Assembly (NCBI GenBank): GCA_028714035.1
Contig: JAQTNA010000036.1
Span: 1-43,346, forward strand
DNA length: 43,346 nucleotides
Direction: 5' to 3'
Origin: Rhodocyclaceae bacterium
GTDB lineage: Bacteria; Pseudomonadota; Gammaproteobacteria; Burkholderiales; Rhodocyclaceae
Below are positions 1 to 7,918 of this stretch, in pieces. Both the position numbers and the translations under genes were made by a program. Each line of letters opens with the position of its first letter. Position 1 is the stretch's first letter. A model generated the notes under the pieces. The model was not told the origin of the DNA, did not search any database, and was given only the letters and a program-made list of their open reading frames with translations.

Positions 1-49
1 GGTTCTCGTCTGACAGCACCAACGCCGCCCGCCCACTTTTCCTCGCCAT
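1..49 (-). CDS. IS630 family transposase, N-terminal 16 residues (cut by window edge)
   Basis: Translation from the ATG at 49 gives MARKSGRAALVLSDEN and then runs off the window. The ALVLSDE motif a few residues after the start is typical of the N-terminal helix-turn-helix region of IS630-family transposases. The same 16 residues appear at the other end on the opposite strand. The rest of the protein, including the DDE catalytic residues, is outside the window, so activity cannot be judged. Confidence 0.65.
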   Translation of the reverse strand, partial: MARKSGRAALVLSDEN

Positions 50-124
50 GATCACCCCCTATAGTTCCGGGGGCATCATGGCAAATATCACCTATATTGT
101 AAACGTATTACTGGAACGATCTAC
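1..124 (-). mobile_element. IS630-like insertion sequence, 5' end only (left copy)
   Basis: Positions 2-127 are the reverse complement of 43221-43346 with a single mismatch (A at 61). The segment holds a terminal region of about 75 bp and the start of a transposase reading out of the window. The copies diverge immediately after a TAG triplet (125-127 here, the complement of CTA at the right end). This fits an element that inserts at TA within CTAG, as known for IS630, leaving the element tip at about 124. The tip is inferred from the shared boundary, not from a known family consensus. A short palindrome (five C, five G around AACTATA) lies just before the transposase start. Confidence 0.7.
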
Positions 125-130
125 TAGCCT

Positions 131-1552
131 CTAGCCCCTGCCCTTCAGCACCTTGCCGGGATTCATGAGGCCGGCGGGATCCAGGGCGTCCTTGATGCGG
201 CGCATCAGGTCCAGCTCCAGGGGGCTGCGATAGTGGCTCAATTCGTCGCGCTTCAGTTGCCCGATGCCATGTTCGGCGCTGATGCTGCCGCCCAGTTCCG
301 TCACTAGGTCGTGCACGATGCGATTGGCCTCCCCGGTGCGGGCGATGAAGTCCGCGTTCACCTGGGATTCGTGGCGGGAAAGGTTGTAATGCAGGTTGCC
401 GTCGCCCACGTGGCCGAAGCAGACGATGCGCACGGCGCCGAAGACCCCGGCCAAAGCCTCGTCGGCCCGGCACACGAATTCGGCGATGCGGCTCACGGGC
501 ACGGAGACGTCGTGTTTGATGCTGATGCCCTCGATGCGCTGGGCCTCCGAGATGTTCTCCCGCAGCGCCCAGAATTGCTCGGTCTGGGCCCGGTTGTGGG
601 CCATAGCCGCCTCGGGCACCAGGCCGGCTTCCATTTCCCGCGCCAGGATGCGCTCCAGCAGGTCGTAGAGTTCCGGCCCGGGGCGGGTGTCCGAGAGTTC
701 TACCAGCAGGTACCAGGGCGCCGGCTTGGGCAGGGGATCGCGGACGCCGGGAATGTGCTTCAGCACCAGTTCCAGGGCCGCTCGCCCGACCAGCTCGAAG
801 CCGGTGACCCGCTCCCCGCACTCCATCCGCAGCCGTCCCAGGAGGGCCACGGCAGCATCCGCCGAATCCACGGCGACCCAGGCGGTGGCCTGCTCCCGGG
901 GCCGGGCATAGAGCTTCAGCACGGCGGCGGTAACGATGCCCAGGGTGCCTTCGGCGCCGATGAACAGATGCTTGAGGCCGTAGCCGGTATTGTCCTTGTA
1001 CAGGCCGCGCAGTCCGTTCCAGACCTGGCCGTCGGGCAGCACCACCTCCAGGCCCAACACCTGGTCGCGCATGTTGCCGTAGCGCAGGACGTTCACGCCG
1101 CCGGCATTGGTGGACAGGTTGCCGCCCACCTGGCAGCTGCCCTGAGAGGCCAGGGTCAGGGGGAAGAAGCGATCGGCGGACCCCGCCGCATCCTGCACCT
1201 GTTGCAGGGTGCAGCCCGCCTCCACGGTCAGGGTGTTGTTGTCCGTATCCACGTCGCGCACGCGATTCAGACGCGACAAGTTGATGAGTACCGCCCTGCC
1301 CGCCCCGTCCGGCGTGGCGCCCCCCACGAGACCGGTATTGCCGCCCTGGGGCACCATGGGCACGCCCCTCTGGGCGCACAGGGCCACCACCGCCGCCACC
1401 TCGGCCGTGCTGGCGGGCTTCACCACGCACAGGGCACGGCCCGTGTAACGTCCACGCCAGTCGGTGAGATAAGGTTCGGTGTCCGCGGCCCCGGTCAGCA
1501 CGGCGGCCGGCCCGAGGAGGCCCCTGAGCCGGGAAACGAGGTCAGACGACAT
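131..1552 (-). CDS. FAD-linked D-2-hydroxyacid dehydrogenase (D-2-hydroxyglutarate/D-lactate type)
   Basis: 473 residues, full length for the GlcD / D-2-hydroxyglutarate dehydrogenase family. These flavoproteins oxidise D-2-hydroxyacids to 2-oxoacids and pass electrons to the respiratory chain or an electron-transfer flavoprotein. The FAD-binding PCMH domain is visible: PQGGNTGLVGG near residue 68, then NAGGVNVLRYGNMRDQVLG with GLEVVLPDG, and GAEGTLGIVT. The C-terminal substrate domain has FGHVGDGNLHYN, SAEHGIG and the closing DPAGLMNPGKVL. The NAGG-RYG-LGLEVVL block favours the D-2-hydroxyglutarate branch over glycolate oxidase GlcD, but substrate cannot be fixed from sequence. The ribosome site is weak. 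It probably shares a transcript with the DUF1015 gene 19 bp upstream. Its stop lies 4 bp from the shared IS end, so the element sits right at its 3' edge without damaging it. Confidence 0.9.
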   Translation of the reverse strand: MSSDLVSRLRGLLGPAAVLTGAADTEPYLTDWRGRYTGRALCVVKPASTAEVAAVVALCAQRGVPMVPQGGNTGLVGGATPDGAGRAVLINLSRLNRVRDVDTDNNTLTVEAGCTLQQVQDAAGSADRFFPLTLASQGSCQVGGNLSTNAGGVNVLRYGNMRDQVLGLEVVLPDGQVWNGLRGLYKDNTGYGLKHLFIGAEGTLGIVTAAVLKLYARPREQATAWVAVDSADAAVALLGRLRMECGERVTGFELVGRAALELVLKHIPGVRDPLPKPAPWYLLVELSDTRPGPELYDLLERILAREMEAGLVPEAAMAHNRAQTEQFWALRENISEAQRIEGISIKHDVSVPVSRIAEFVCRADEALAGVFGAVRIVCFGHVGDGNLHYNLSRHESQVNADFIARTGEANRIVHDLVTELGGSISAEHGIGQLKRDELSHYRSPLELDLMRRIKDALDPAGLMNPGKVLKGRG

Positions 1553-1571
1553 CGAAGGCCGAAATCATGGA

Positions 1572-2810
1572 TCAGTTGTCAAGCACGTGCGACACTAGGC
1601 CGTCGGCGAGCTTGGGCTCGAACCAGGTGGACTTGGGCGGCATGACTTCGCCCGCATCGGCCACGGCCATGAGATCTTCCATGCCCGTGGGGAAGAGCGA
1701 AAAAGCCACGGCCATCTCGCCGCTGTCCACCCGCCGCTCCAACTCGGGCAAACCACGGATGCCGCCCACGAAGTCAATGCGCTTGTCCCGCCGCAGGTCG
1801 CTGATGCCCAGCACCGGAGCCAGCAGGTGGTCGGACAGGAGGCTCACGTCCAGGCGCGCCACCGGGTCTTGGTGCGGGATCAGTTCCGGACGAATGGCCA
1901 GGCGATACCACTGGCCCTTCATGTACAGGCCGTATTCCCCGTGGCGGGCAGGCTTCACCGCCTCGCTCGCCGGCGCCAGCGTGAAGGCGGAAGCCAGGGC
2001 CGACAGAAAGGCGGCGGGGGCCAGGCCGTTCAGGTCGCACACCACCCGGTTGTAGTCCATGATCTTCATCTGGTGATGGGGAAAGATCACCGCCAGGAAA
2101 TACTGGCTGGCATCCTCCGCCGTCACGCCCCGGCCACGACGGGCCGCCGCCACGCGGGAGGCGGCAGCCGAACGGTGGTGGCCGTCGGCGATGTAGAGGG
2201 CGGGCATGGCATCGAAGGCCGCGCCCAGGGCGGCCAGGATGGCGGCGTCCCGGATCACCCAGATGCTGTGGCGTATGCCGTCGTCGGCCACCACGTCCGC
2301 ATCCGGCGCCCGGGCGCTCTCCCGCGCCAGGATGGCGTCCACCTCGGCCTGTCCCGGATAGGCCAGGAGCACCGGCCCGGTCTGGGCATTCAGCGCCTCG
2401 ATCTGGCGCACCCGGTCGTCTTCCTTGTCCGGGCGCGTGAATTCGTGCTTGCGGATGCGGTTGGTGTCGTAGTCGGCCACGGACGCCGCGGCCACCAGGC
2501 CCGTCTGCACGTGGCTGCCCATGATCAGGCGATAGACGTAGTAGCAGGGTGCCTCGTCCCGGGCCAGAAGCGCCGAATCCAGCATGTACCGCAGGTTCTC
2601 CGCCGCCTTGGCATAGACTTCCGGCGCGTAGTGGTCGGTTTCCGGCGGCAGGTCAATCTCGGGCTTGGAGATGTGCAGGAAGCTCCAGGGCTTGCCGGCG
2701 GCCCGAACCCGGGCCTCGTCCGTATTCAGCACATCATAGGGTGGCGCGGCCACTTCGGCTGCGCGTCCGGCCACCGGCCTCAGGCCGGCAAAGGGGCGAA
2801 TCAGTGACAT
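1572..2810 (-). CDS. DUF1015 family protein
   Basis: 412 residues, the usual length for DUF1015 (YdiU-unrelated, uncharacterised). Recognisable family blocks are the opening IRPFAGLRP, PPYDVL near residue 25, KHEFTRPDKEDDRV in the middle and ADGHHRSAAASRVA. The family is often encoded near serA or D-2-hydroxyacid metabolism genes and is proposed to be a kinase-like or SerC-associated enzyme, but no reaction has been firmly established that I can rely on. Here it is followed 19 bp downstream by a D-2-hydroxyacid dehydrogenase, which supports a link with hydroxyacid or serine metabolism. The ATG at 2810 is preceded by AAGGA at good spacing. Confidence 0.88.
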   Translation of the reverse strand: MSLIRPFAGLRPVAGRAAEVAAPPYDVLNTDEARVRAAGKPWSFLHISKPEIDLPPETDHYAPEVYAKAAENLRYMLDSALLARDEAPCYYVYRLIMGSHVQTGLVAAASVADYDTNRIRKHEFTRPDKEDDRVRQIEALNAQTGPVLLAYPGQAEVDAILARESARAPDADVVADDGIRHSIWVIRDAAILAALGAAFDAMPALYIADGHHRSAAASRVAAARRGRGVTAEDASQYFLAVIFPHHQMKIMDYNRVVCDLNGLAPAAFLSALASAFTLAPASEAVKPARHGEYGLYMKGQWYRLAIRPELIPHQDPVARLDVSLLSDHLLAPVLGISDLRRDKRIDFVGGIRGLPELERRVDSGEMAVAFSLFPTGMEDLMAVADAGEVMPPKSTWFEPKLADGLVSHVLDN

Positions 2811-2832
2811 AGCTCGTTCCTTCTTGCAGTGG

Positions 2833-2850
2833 GGCCGGCTTCAGCCGGCC
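2833..2850 (-). terminator. Hairpin between aroG and the DUF1015 gene, possible weak terminator
   Basis: GGCCGGC, a four-base loop TTCA, then GCCGGCC form a perfect 7-bp stem 17 bp after the aroG stop and 23 bp before the DUF1015 start. There is no T-run on the minus strand, so it may be a pause site, a rho-assisted end or simply one of the short palindromic repeats common in this window. Confidence 0.35.
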
Positions 2851-2866
2851 ATGGGGCCTTCCGCGA

Positions 2867-3940
2867 TTATCCCAGGCGGCCGGGCAGGATGCCCTTCAAC
2901 AGATCCCGCGCCTTCCGGACCATGGTCTCGGTCGTTTCCCAATCCACGCAGGCATCGGTGACCGAACAGCCGTAGATCAGCTTGTTCAGATCTTCCGGTA
3001 TGGGCTGATTGCCCGCCACGATATTGCTCTCCACCATCAGGCCGACGATGGAACGGTTGCCTTCCACCACCTGGTGGGTGCAATCGTTCATGACCAGGGC
3101 CTGAAGTTCCGGCCGCTTGCTGGAATTGGCATGGGAGCAATCCACCACGATGTTCCTGGGCAGCTTGGCCTTGGCCAGGGCCATCTCGGCCATGGAGATG
3201 CTCACCGTATCGTAGTTGGGGCGGCCGCCGCCGCCGCGCAGCACCAGGTGGCCATAGGCGTTGCCGCGGGTGCGGATGATGGCGGAACGACCGGAATCGT
3301 TGATACCCAGGAAGCTGTGGGGCCGGGACGCAGAGATGATGGCGTTGACCGCCGCATCCAGGCTGCCATCGGTGGTGTTCTTGAAACCCACGGGGGTGGA
3401 CAGTCCGCTGGACATTTCCCGGTGCGTCTGGGATTCGGAGGTGCGGGCGCCGATGGCGGTCCAGGCAATGAGATCACCCAGGTACTGGGGCGCGATGGGA
3501 TCCAGGGCCTCGGTGCCGGTGGGCAGGCCCAGTTCATTCACGTCCATGAGGAAGCGGCGGGCGTTCTCCATGCCCTCCGCGATATGGAAGGAATCGTCCA
3601 TGCGCGGATCGTTGATGAAGCCCTTCCAGCCGGTGGCGGTGCGCGGCTTCTCGAAATAGACGCGCATCACCAGCACCAGGGTATCCGCCACCTCGTCGGC
3701 CAACTTCTTCAGGCGCCGGGCGTAGTCCATGCCCGCCACCGCGTCATGGATGGAACAGGGTCCGACCACCACGAACAGGCGCGGATCCTTGCGATCCAGG
3801 ATGGCCCTCAGGGTCTCCCGCCCTTTGACGACGGTCTCGACGGCCTTGTCCGAGAGCGGCACGAGGGCCTTGATCTCCTCGGGCGAGGGCATCTCGTCCA
3901 GGGCTTCTACGTTGAGGTTGTCAATCTGGGATGAATTCAT
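2867..3940 (-). CDS. aroG: 3-deoxy-7-phosphoheptulonate (DAHP) synthase, AroG type
   Basis: 357 residues from the ATG at 3940, close to the 350 of E. coli AroG. It condenses phosphoenolpyruvate and erythrose 4-phosphate to DAHP, the first step of the shikimate pathway. Class I-alpha motifs are intact: VVVGPCSIHD, EKPRTATGWKGFINDP, GARTSESQTHREMSSG, GFKNTTDG, LRGGGGRPNYD, DCSHANSSK and the closing QPIPEDLNKLIYGCSVTDAC. An in-frame ATG 17 codons earlier (3991) would add an Arg-rich stretch not seen in the family, and it overlaps an inverted repeat, so 3940 is preferred; GGAAG lies 10 bp upstream. Which aromatic amino acid feeds back on it cannot be read with confidence. Confidence 0.95.
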   Translation of the reverse strand: MNSSQIDNLNVEALDEMPSPEEIKALVPLSDKAVETVVKGRETLRAILDRKDPRLFVVVGPCSIHDAVAGMDYARRLKKLADEVADTLVLVMRVYFEKPRTATGWKGFINDPRMDDSFHIAEGMENARRFLMDVNELGLPTGTEALDPIAPQYLGDLIAWTAIGARTSESQTHREMSSGLSTPVGFKNTTDGSLDAAVNAIISASRPHSFLGINDSGRSAIIRTRGNAYGHLVLRGGGGRPNYDTVSISMAEMALAKAKLPRNIVVDCSHANSSKRPELQALVMNDCTHQVVEGNRSIVGLMVESNIVAGNQPIPEDLNKLIYGCSVTDACVDWETTETMVRKARDLLKGILPGRLG

Positions 3941-3975
3941 GGCTGCATGGCTTCCGTGACGGCGCCTCGGGATGC

Positions 3976-3997
3976 GGTAAAAGCCGGCCATTTTACC
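3976..3997 (-). promoter_or_regulatory. Inverted repeat in the aroG upstream region
   Basis: Seven-base arms GGTAAAA and TTTTACC flank an 8-base GC core (itself containing GCCGGC), 36-57 bp upstream of the aroG ATG. One arm provides a TAAAAT that could serve as a -10 element on the minus strand. It resembles but does not match the TyrR box, whose TGTAAA and TTTACA halves are 6 bp apart rather than 10. It could be an operator or a leader hairpin. Confidence 0.35.
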
Positions 3998-4037
3998 GTT
4001 AAAGCCGCGGGAGGCGAAATTCTGAAAACCAATGTCA

Positions 4038-4185
4038 CCGCAGAGGCGCAGAGGCGCCGGGAAGGCACGAGCAAGAACGCTGATTCACCCCAATGCCTGA
4101 GACTGTTCGGGGCCACGAGATTTCCTGATTATCAAGATGGCTCGGTCTGGTCAAAACTTCCCTCGCCCGGCTTGCGGGGAGAGGG
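4038..4185. repeat. Short interspersed repeats in the aroG upstream gap
   Basis: The 333-bp gap between aroG and the next gene holds no credible coding sequence. It contains a tandem CGCAGAGG / CGCAGAGG unit near 4040-4055 and, at 4160-4185, an imperfect palindrome with CCCTCGCCCG and CGGGGAGAGGG arms. The latter belongs to the same type as 8019-8044 and 21226-21341 in this window. Confidence 0.5.
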
Positions 4186-4273
4186 AGCGAGACTGGGTTT
4201 CCTCGATAGTCAGGCAAGATTTTGTACTTCTCAGCGCCGCCGCGATTGAATCGGCTGCTTCAAAAGCGAGGCC

Positions 4274-5215
4274 TCAGGCGGCGGGCGAGAGCACGGTAAG
4301 CACCACTTCGTTGCCCCGGCCCCGGTATTCCACGTCATCGAAGCTGAACAGCCGGCTCATGGCGATGCCCCGGCCGTGGGCATCGAAAGCCCGTTCCGGA
4401 GCAAACTCCAGGTAGTGCCGCCAATCGAAGCCCATCCCCTGGTCGCTGATGGTGAGCACGGTAGAGGCGGCCCGGAACTCCAGGCTCACATCCACCTGGC
4501 GGCTGCCGTAGGGTTCCATGCCGAGGCGCTGCTGGATCTCCCGCTCCCAGCGGGACTCCTGCAGAAGCCGGGATTTTTCCTCGTAGCTCACTTCCAGATT
4601 GCCATGTTCCACCGCATTGACGAGGAATTCGGCGATGCCCGACACCACCCGTTCCGGCTCCGGGTAATACTGGGCCAGGTAGGAGGCCAGGGGGCGGATG
4701 TCCTCCAGGGTCTTGCAGTAGCAGTCCATGCGGCGCAGGAGATGCATGCCGTGGGACAAAACCGAGAGGCGGGCGCGCAGATCCACCCGGGAGCGCAAAT
4801 CCGCCACCGCGGCGCGGACGATGGCGAGAAGCACGTCCTGGGAAAACGGCTTGGCCAGGTAGTAGAAGGCCCCCTTGGCGATGCCCTCGGCCACGTCCTC
4901 CGGCCGGGTGGCGGCCGTCTGCAGGATGACGGGAATTTCCGCCAGGTCCGGCGATGACTTTATCCTCTCCAGGAGTTCGATGCCGTTCTTGCCCGGCAGA
5001 TTGCGATCCAGCAGGATCGCCTCGAAGCCGGCCGCGGGAGTCCCCGCGGCAGCGCAGAGGAGCGTCCAGGCGTCTTCCACATTGTTGGCCAGAACGATGC
5101 CGTGGCCGGCCGGCTTCAGGTAACGCTCGATCACGCGCTGGACGAACTTGTCGTCCTCCACGACCAGCAGGCGAGCCCCGGCCGCGTTCAAGCCGCCTCC
5201 CGCCTCAGGCTTCAT
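4274..5215 (-). CDS. Response regulator fused to an RsbW-like ATPase domain
   Basis: 313 residues. Residues 15-135 are a receiver domain: acidic pair EDD at 20-22, phosphoacceptor Asp70 in ILLDRNLPGKNG, and the KPFS lysine. Residues about 170-313 are a small GHKL ATPase domain of the anti-sigma/serine-kinase type: FLVNAVEHGN (N box), ISDQGMGFDW (G1) and HGRGIAMSR (G2). There is no HisKA region, so it is not a histidine kinase. Known relatives (RsbW, SpoIIAB) bind sigma factors or phosphorylate STAS proteins. A STAS gene lies at 24625-24930 and is a candidate partner by inference only. The ATG overlaps the stop of the upstream regulator gene by 4 bp (ATGA), so the two are translationally coupled. 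Confidence 0.85.
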   Translation of the reverse strand: MKPEAGGGLNAAGARLLVVEDDKFVQRVIERYLKPAGHGIVLANNVEDAWTLLCAAAGTPAAGFEAILLDRNLPGKNGIELLERIKSSPDLAEIPVILQTAATRPEDVAEGIAKGAFYYLAKPFSQDVLLAIVRAAVADLRSRVDLRARLSVLSHGMHLLRRMDCYCKTLEDIRPLASYLAQYYPEPERVVSGIAEFLVNAVEHGNLEVSYEEKSRLLQESRWEREIQQRLGMEPYGSRQVDVSLEFRAASTVLTISDQGMGFDWRHYLEFAPERAFDAHGRGIAMSRLFSFDDVEYRGRGNEVVLTVLSPAA

Positions 5216-6372
5216 GGGCGGAGCCCGGCAGGATCGCCCAGGGTCGGGTGCCGCTGGGGTGCGATCTTCTGCAGGCTCTCCATCGCTCCCATGAGTTCCT
5301 TGTCCACCGCGCTTTCCTGACCGGCCAGGGCCACGTAGGCTTCCGACGCCTCCCGCAACAGATCGTCCAGCATGGCTTCCTGGTGGCGATTGAGTTCCAG
5401 CAGGGGAATACAGGTCTCCAGCTCCCGCGCCATGGCATCGAATACCGTGCCGTAACTGGCATGCAGTTCCTGCGTCTTGCGGCTCACCCCCACCAGGGTT
5501 TCGCTGATGGACTTGATCGCGTCCAGCAGACGCCGGGCTTCTGCCGCCAGGTAGGAATCCATGTCCAGGGCCATGACCCGTGCATCCGCCCCTTCGAGCA
5601 GCATGTTCAGGTGGTCCTTCAGGCGACCATAGCGTTCCGCATCCTCCGTGGGCATGTTCCGCAGGATCAGGGTCACGCGCGGATAATTGATCGCGGTGCG
5701 TTGCTTGAGGTCCACCACCCGACCCGCATGACAGACGTTGGCCAGCACCGAGACCTCGAGGGGCGTGCAACCGCCCTCCGCGTTGCGCGACCAGATACCG
5801 TAGTCGCTGCGTATCTGCACGATGCCATCCAGGCCGAACTGGCGCACGGCATGGAGAATGGCATCGGCCAGATCCTTCTGGTGCTGGCAGGCGAAACTGG
5901 CCTTCATGAACTGAAGCACCAGGCCCTGCTCCGCGGCGCTGGTCATGGCGGTCATGGCCGTGCTTACGGCATAGTCCGCGTGACTCTGCATGCGGAGCTT
6001 TTCCTCCTGGTATTCCAGGAGGATGGCGATCTTCCTGAGCAACTCCTCCTTGACGATGGGCTTGTTCAGATAATCGAAGCCGCCGGCATCGAAACCCTGT
6101 AGCCGGTCTTCGTTGCTGCAATTCACGGAGATGAAGATCACCGGCAAATGGCGGATCCCGGAATCGGCCTTGATGCGCCGGCAGGCCTCGTAGCCATTCA
6201 TGCCCGGCAGATTCACGTCCAGCAAGATGAGATCGAAGGCTTCCTGTTGCAGGCGCAGCAGGCATGCCTCCGCGCTCGCCACCACGACCGTGGTGTAATG
6301 ATCCCGGAGCAGCAAATCGAGAATCTTCGCCTGCGTCGGGTTATCCTCGACCGCCAGAATGCGTGCCACCAT
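5212..6372 (-). CDS. Response regulator with large helical C-terminal region
   Basis: 386 residues from the ATG at 6372, which has GAAGGA 6 bp upstream. Earlier in-frame codons exist but lack a ribosome site. Residues 1-120 form a receiver domain (VEDN at 8-11, Asp52 in LILLDVNLPGMNGYE, KP at the end of strand 5). The remaining about 265 residues are mostly helical with no DNA-binding, GGDEF or HD motif. Part of it (DGIVQIRSDYG) looks faintly GAF-like, and the C-terminal third is coiled-coil-like. It is translationally coupled to the REC-ATPase gene downstream and divergent from the porin module, so it may deliver a signal to that ATPase. No kinase is adjacent on the same strand. Confidence 0.75.
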   Translation of the reverse strand: MVARILAVEDNPTQAKILDLLLRDHYTTVVVASAEACLLRLQQEAFDLILLDVNLPGMNGYEACRRIKADSGIRHLPVIFISVNCSNEDRLQGFDAGGFDYLNKPIVKEELLRKIAILLEYQEEKLRMQSHADYAVSTAMTAMTSAAEQGLVLQFMKASFACQHQKDLADAILHAVRQFGLDGIVQIRSDYGIWSRNAEGGCTPLEVSVLANVCHAGRVVDLKQRTAINYPRVTLILRNMPTEDAERYGRLKDHLNMLLEGADARVMALDMDSYLAAEARRLLDAIKSISETLVGVSRKTQELHASYGTVFDAMARELETCIPLLELNRHQEAMLDDLLREASEAYVALAGQESAVDKELMGAMESLQKIAPQRHPTLGDPAGLRP

Positions 6373-6481
6373 GCTGCGTCCTTCCCCAAATATACGTGAC
6401 CACCCGAACCGGAAACCGGGCCCGAGCCATCTATTACGTCCTCGAATCGGAAACATTTAGGGTGACCGCACAACAACGACT

Positions 6482-6600
6482 CTTTGGGCATAACCAAAGC
6501 CCCTATTTGCTGTAAAGTTCCGCCCGTTTTGCCCGTTACCAACGTAGTTCGGTCCTGTCTCTTCCCGCCTCGCCTCGGACCAAAGGAAGCCTCTTTGGTC
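6482..6600 (+). promoter_or_regulatory. Two inverted repeats built from CTTTGG / CCAAAG around the porin promoter
   Basis: CTTTGG (6482-6487) and CCAAAG (6494-6499) form one dyad just upstream of the candidate sigma-28 site. GACCAAAG (6578-6585) and CTTTGGTC (6593-6600) form an 8-bp stem in the predicted leader. The same six-base half-site in both suggests a repeated protein-binding site or, if transcription starts upstream, alternative pairing. The 273-bp gap is otherwise without a gene and also serves the divergent regulator at 6372. Confidence 0.35.
6513..6539 (+). promoter_or_regulatory. Candidate sigma-28 (FliA) promoter of the porin module
   Basis: TAAAGTTC, 11 bp, CCCGTTAC: -35 matches FliA consensus TAAAGTTT at 7 of 8 and -10 matches GCCGATAA at 5 of 8. 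Start would be near 6546, giving a leader of about 100 nt to the porin ATG. It is the weakest of the seven sites of this kind in the window. Confidence 0.45.
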
Positions 6601-6645
6601 GCGGAAGCGACGTTCAAGACAGCTCATGTACCAGGAGAATGCAGC

Positions 6646-7911
6646 ATGACAGCAGTTTCAGCGGTGCCCGGCACCAGGGGCACCGAGCCGGAAGGGGTAG
6701 CGCCGTTCGCCGGAAACCTGGCACGGTACACCTTCCTCGCCGGTCTTCTGCTCGTCGCCAGCCTTCCCCAGGCCAGGGCGGACGAAGGCACCGAAGCGCT
6801 GAAACTGCGTTATTTCGGTTCCCTGGGCGCCACCCGCGCCGCCTCGGATCGCATTCAGTACGTGCGCGACCTGTCCCAGCCGAAGGGCAGCTCCGGCGGT
6901 GCCTGGTCGAGCGAGGTGAATGACGTCCTGGGCGTGCAGGCCAACTACGTCTTCACCGAGCGGACCGCCGCCGTGGCCCAGGTCGTCAGCCGCTACCGTT
7001 ACGACGGCACGTTTCACCCGGAACTCATGTGGGCCTACGCCCATGTCACGAGCGAACAGGGCACGGACCTGCGGATCGGACGCCTGGGCACCGATTTCTA
7101 CATGCTGGCGGATTCCCGGCTGGTGGGCTACGGCAACCTGGCCATCAGTCCGTCGCTGGATTTTTTCGGCCAGCTCCCCCTCTTTCACATTGACGGTGCC
7201 GACATCTCCCGAACTTTCCCGGTCGGGCACGGCCTCTTGAAGGGCAAGCTGTTTGCCGGCTACACGGGCGAGAAGGTACCCCTGGGCAGCACCTCCTGGA
7301 ACATGGGGGATTCCCCCATGATGGGCGCGAACCTGGATTACCACCTGGACAACTGGTCATTCCGCCTGGGCTATGCCCAACTGCGCATCAAGCACGACTG
7401 GCCCGTCTCGGATCAGTTGGCCGGCGTGGGCGTGCCGCCGGCCACGGTGAGCGCCCTGTCCATGGCCGACAAGACCAGCCGCTACTACTCGGCCGGGCTG
7501 ATGTACGAGCGTGGCCCCGTGCAGGTCCAGTGGATGCTGAACCAGGTGTCCCAGGAGAGCTACGGCTACCAGGACTACTACTCTTCCTATGTGCTGGCGG
7601 GTTACCGGCTGGATGCCTTCACCCCCTACGCCGGGGTGGCGCGCAGCGACTCTCCGGCCAAGGCCCTCGACACGGCAACGCTCGCGCCCCTTCAGCGGGC
7701 CGCCGTGGCCGATGCCCTGGGCCTGTCCCATACCAACCAGACCACCTGGACCGTCGGCGTGCGCTGGGACTTCCGGCGCAACATGGCCCTCAAGGCCCAG
7801 TGGGATGGCATCCGCGGCAGGAGCGATTCCGTCTTCCTTTATCCCAAGGACACACCGGGCTGGAGCGGCAGCACCGACGTGTTCAGCGCCGTCCTGGATT
7901 TCGCGTTCTGA
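6646..7911 (+). CDS. Outer-membrane porin-like beta-barrel protein
   Basis: 421 residues from the ATG at 6646, chosen for AGGAGA 8 bp upstream. The n-region is long (about 27 residues), followed by a hydrophobic core (FLAGLLLVASLPQARA) and cleavage before DEG. The mature part alternates polar and aromatic residues in short strands, with many Tyr, Trp and Gly (LRYFG, YRYDGTFHPELMWAY, SYGYQDYYSSYVLAGYRLD), and ends in Phe (VLDFAF), the outer-membrane insertion signature. It is followed 7 bp later by a PstS-like periplasmic protein and then a hybrid kinase, so its likely role is ligand passage or presentation to that sensor. The exact porin family is not recognised. Confidence 0.75.
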   Translation: MTAVSAVPGTRGTEPEGVAPFAGNLARYTFLAGLLLVASLPQARADEGTEALKLRYFGSLGATRAASDRIQYVRDLSQPKGSSGGAWSSEVNDVLGVQANYVFTERTAAVAQVVSRYRYDGTFHPELMWAYAHVTSEQGTDLRIGRLGTDFYMLADSRLVGYGNLAISPSLDFFGQLPLFHIDGADISRTFPVGHGLLKGKLFAGYTGEKVPLGSTSWNMGDSPMMGANLDYHLDNWSFRLGYAQLRIKHDWPVSDQLAGVGVPPATVSALSMADKTSRYYSAGLMYERGPVQVQWMLNQVSQESYGYQDYYSSYVLAGYRLDAFTPYAGVARSDSPAKALDTATLAPLQRAAVADALGLSHTNQTTWTVGVRWDFRRNMALKAQWDGIRGRSDSVFLYPKDTPGWSGSTDVFSAVLDFAF

Positions 7912-7918
7912 GGCGGGC

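Noticed and set aside
3938-3991. Longer aroG start at 3991
   Set aside because: The extra 17 residues are Arg-rich and unlike the family; they overlap an inverted repeat, and the ATG at 3940 has a usable ribosome site.
3976-3997. TyrR box upstream of aroG
   Set aside because: The half-sites are GGTAAA and TTTACC with 10 bp between them instead of TGTAAA-N6-TTTACA.
6482-6600. Riboswitch made of alternative CTTTGG/CCAAAG hairpins
   Set aside because: If transcription starts near 6546 as the promoter suggests, the first dyad is not transcribed, and no known riboswitch core is visible.
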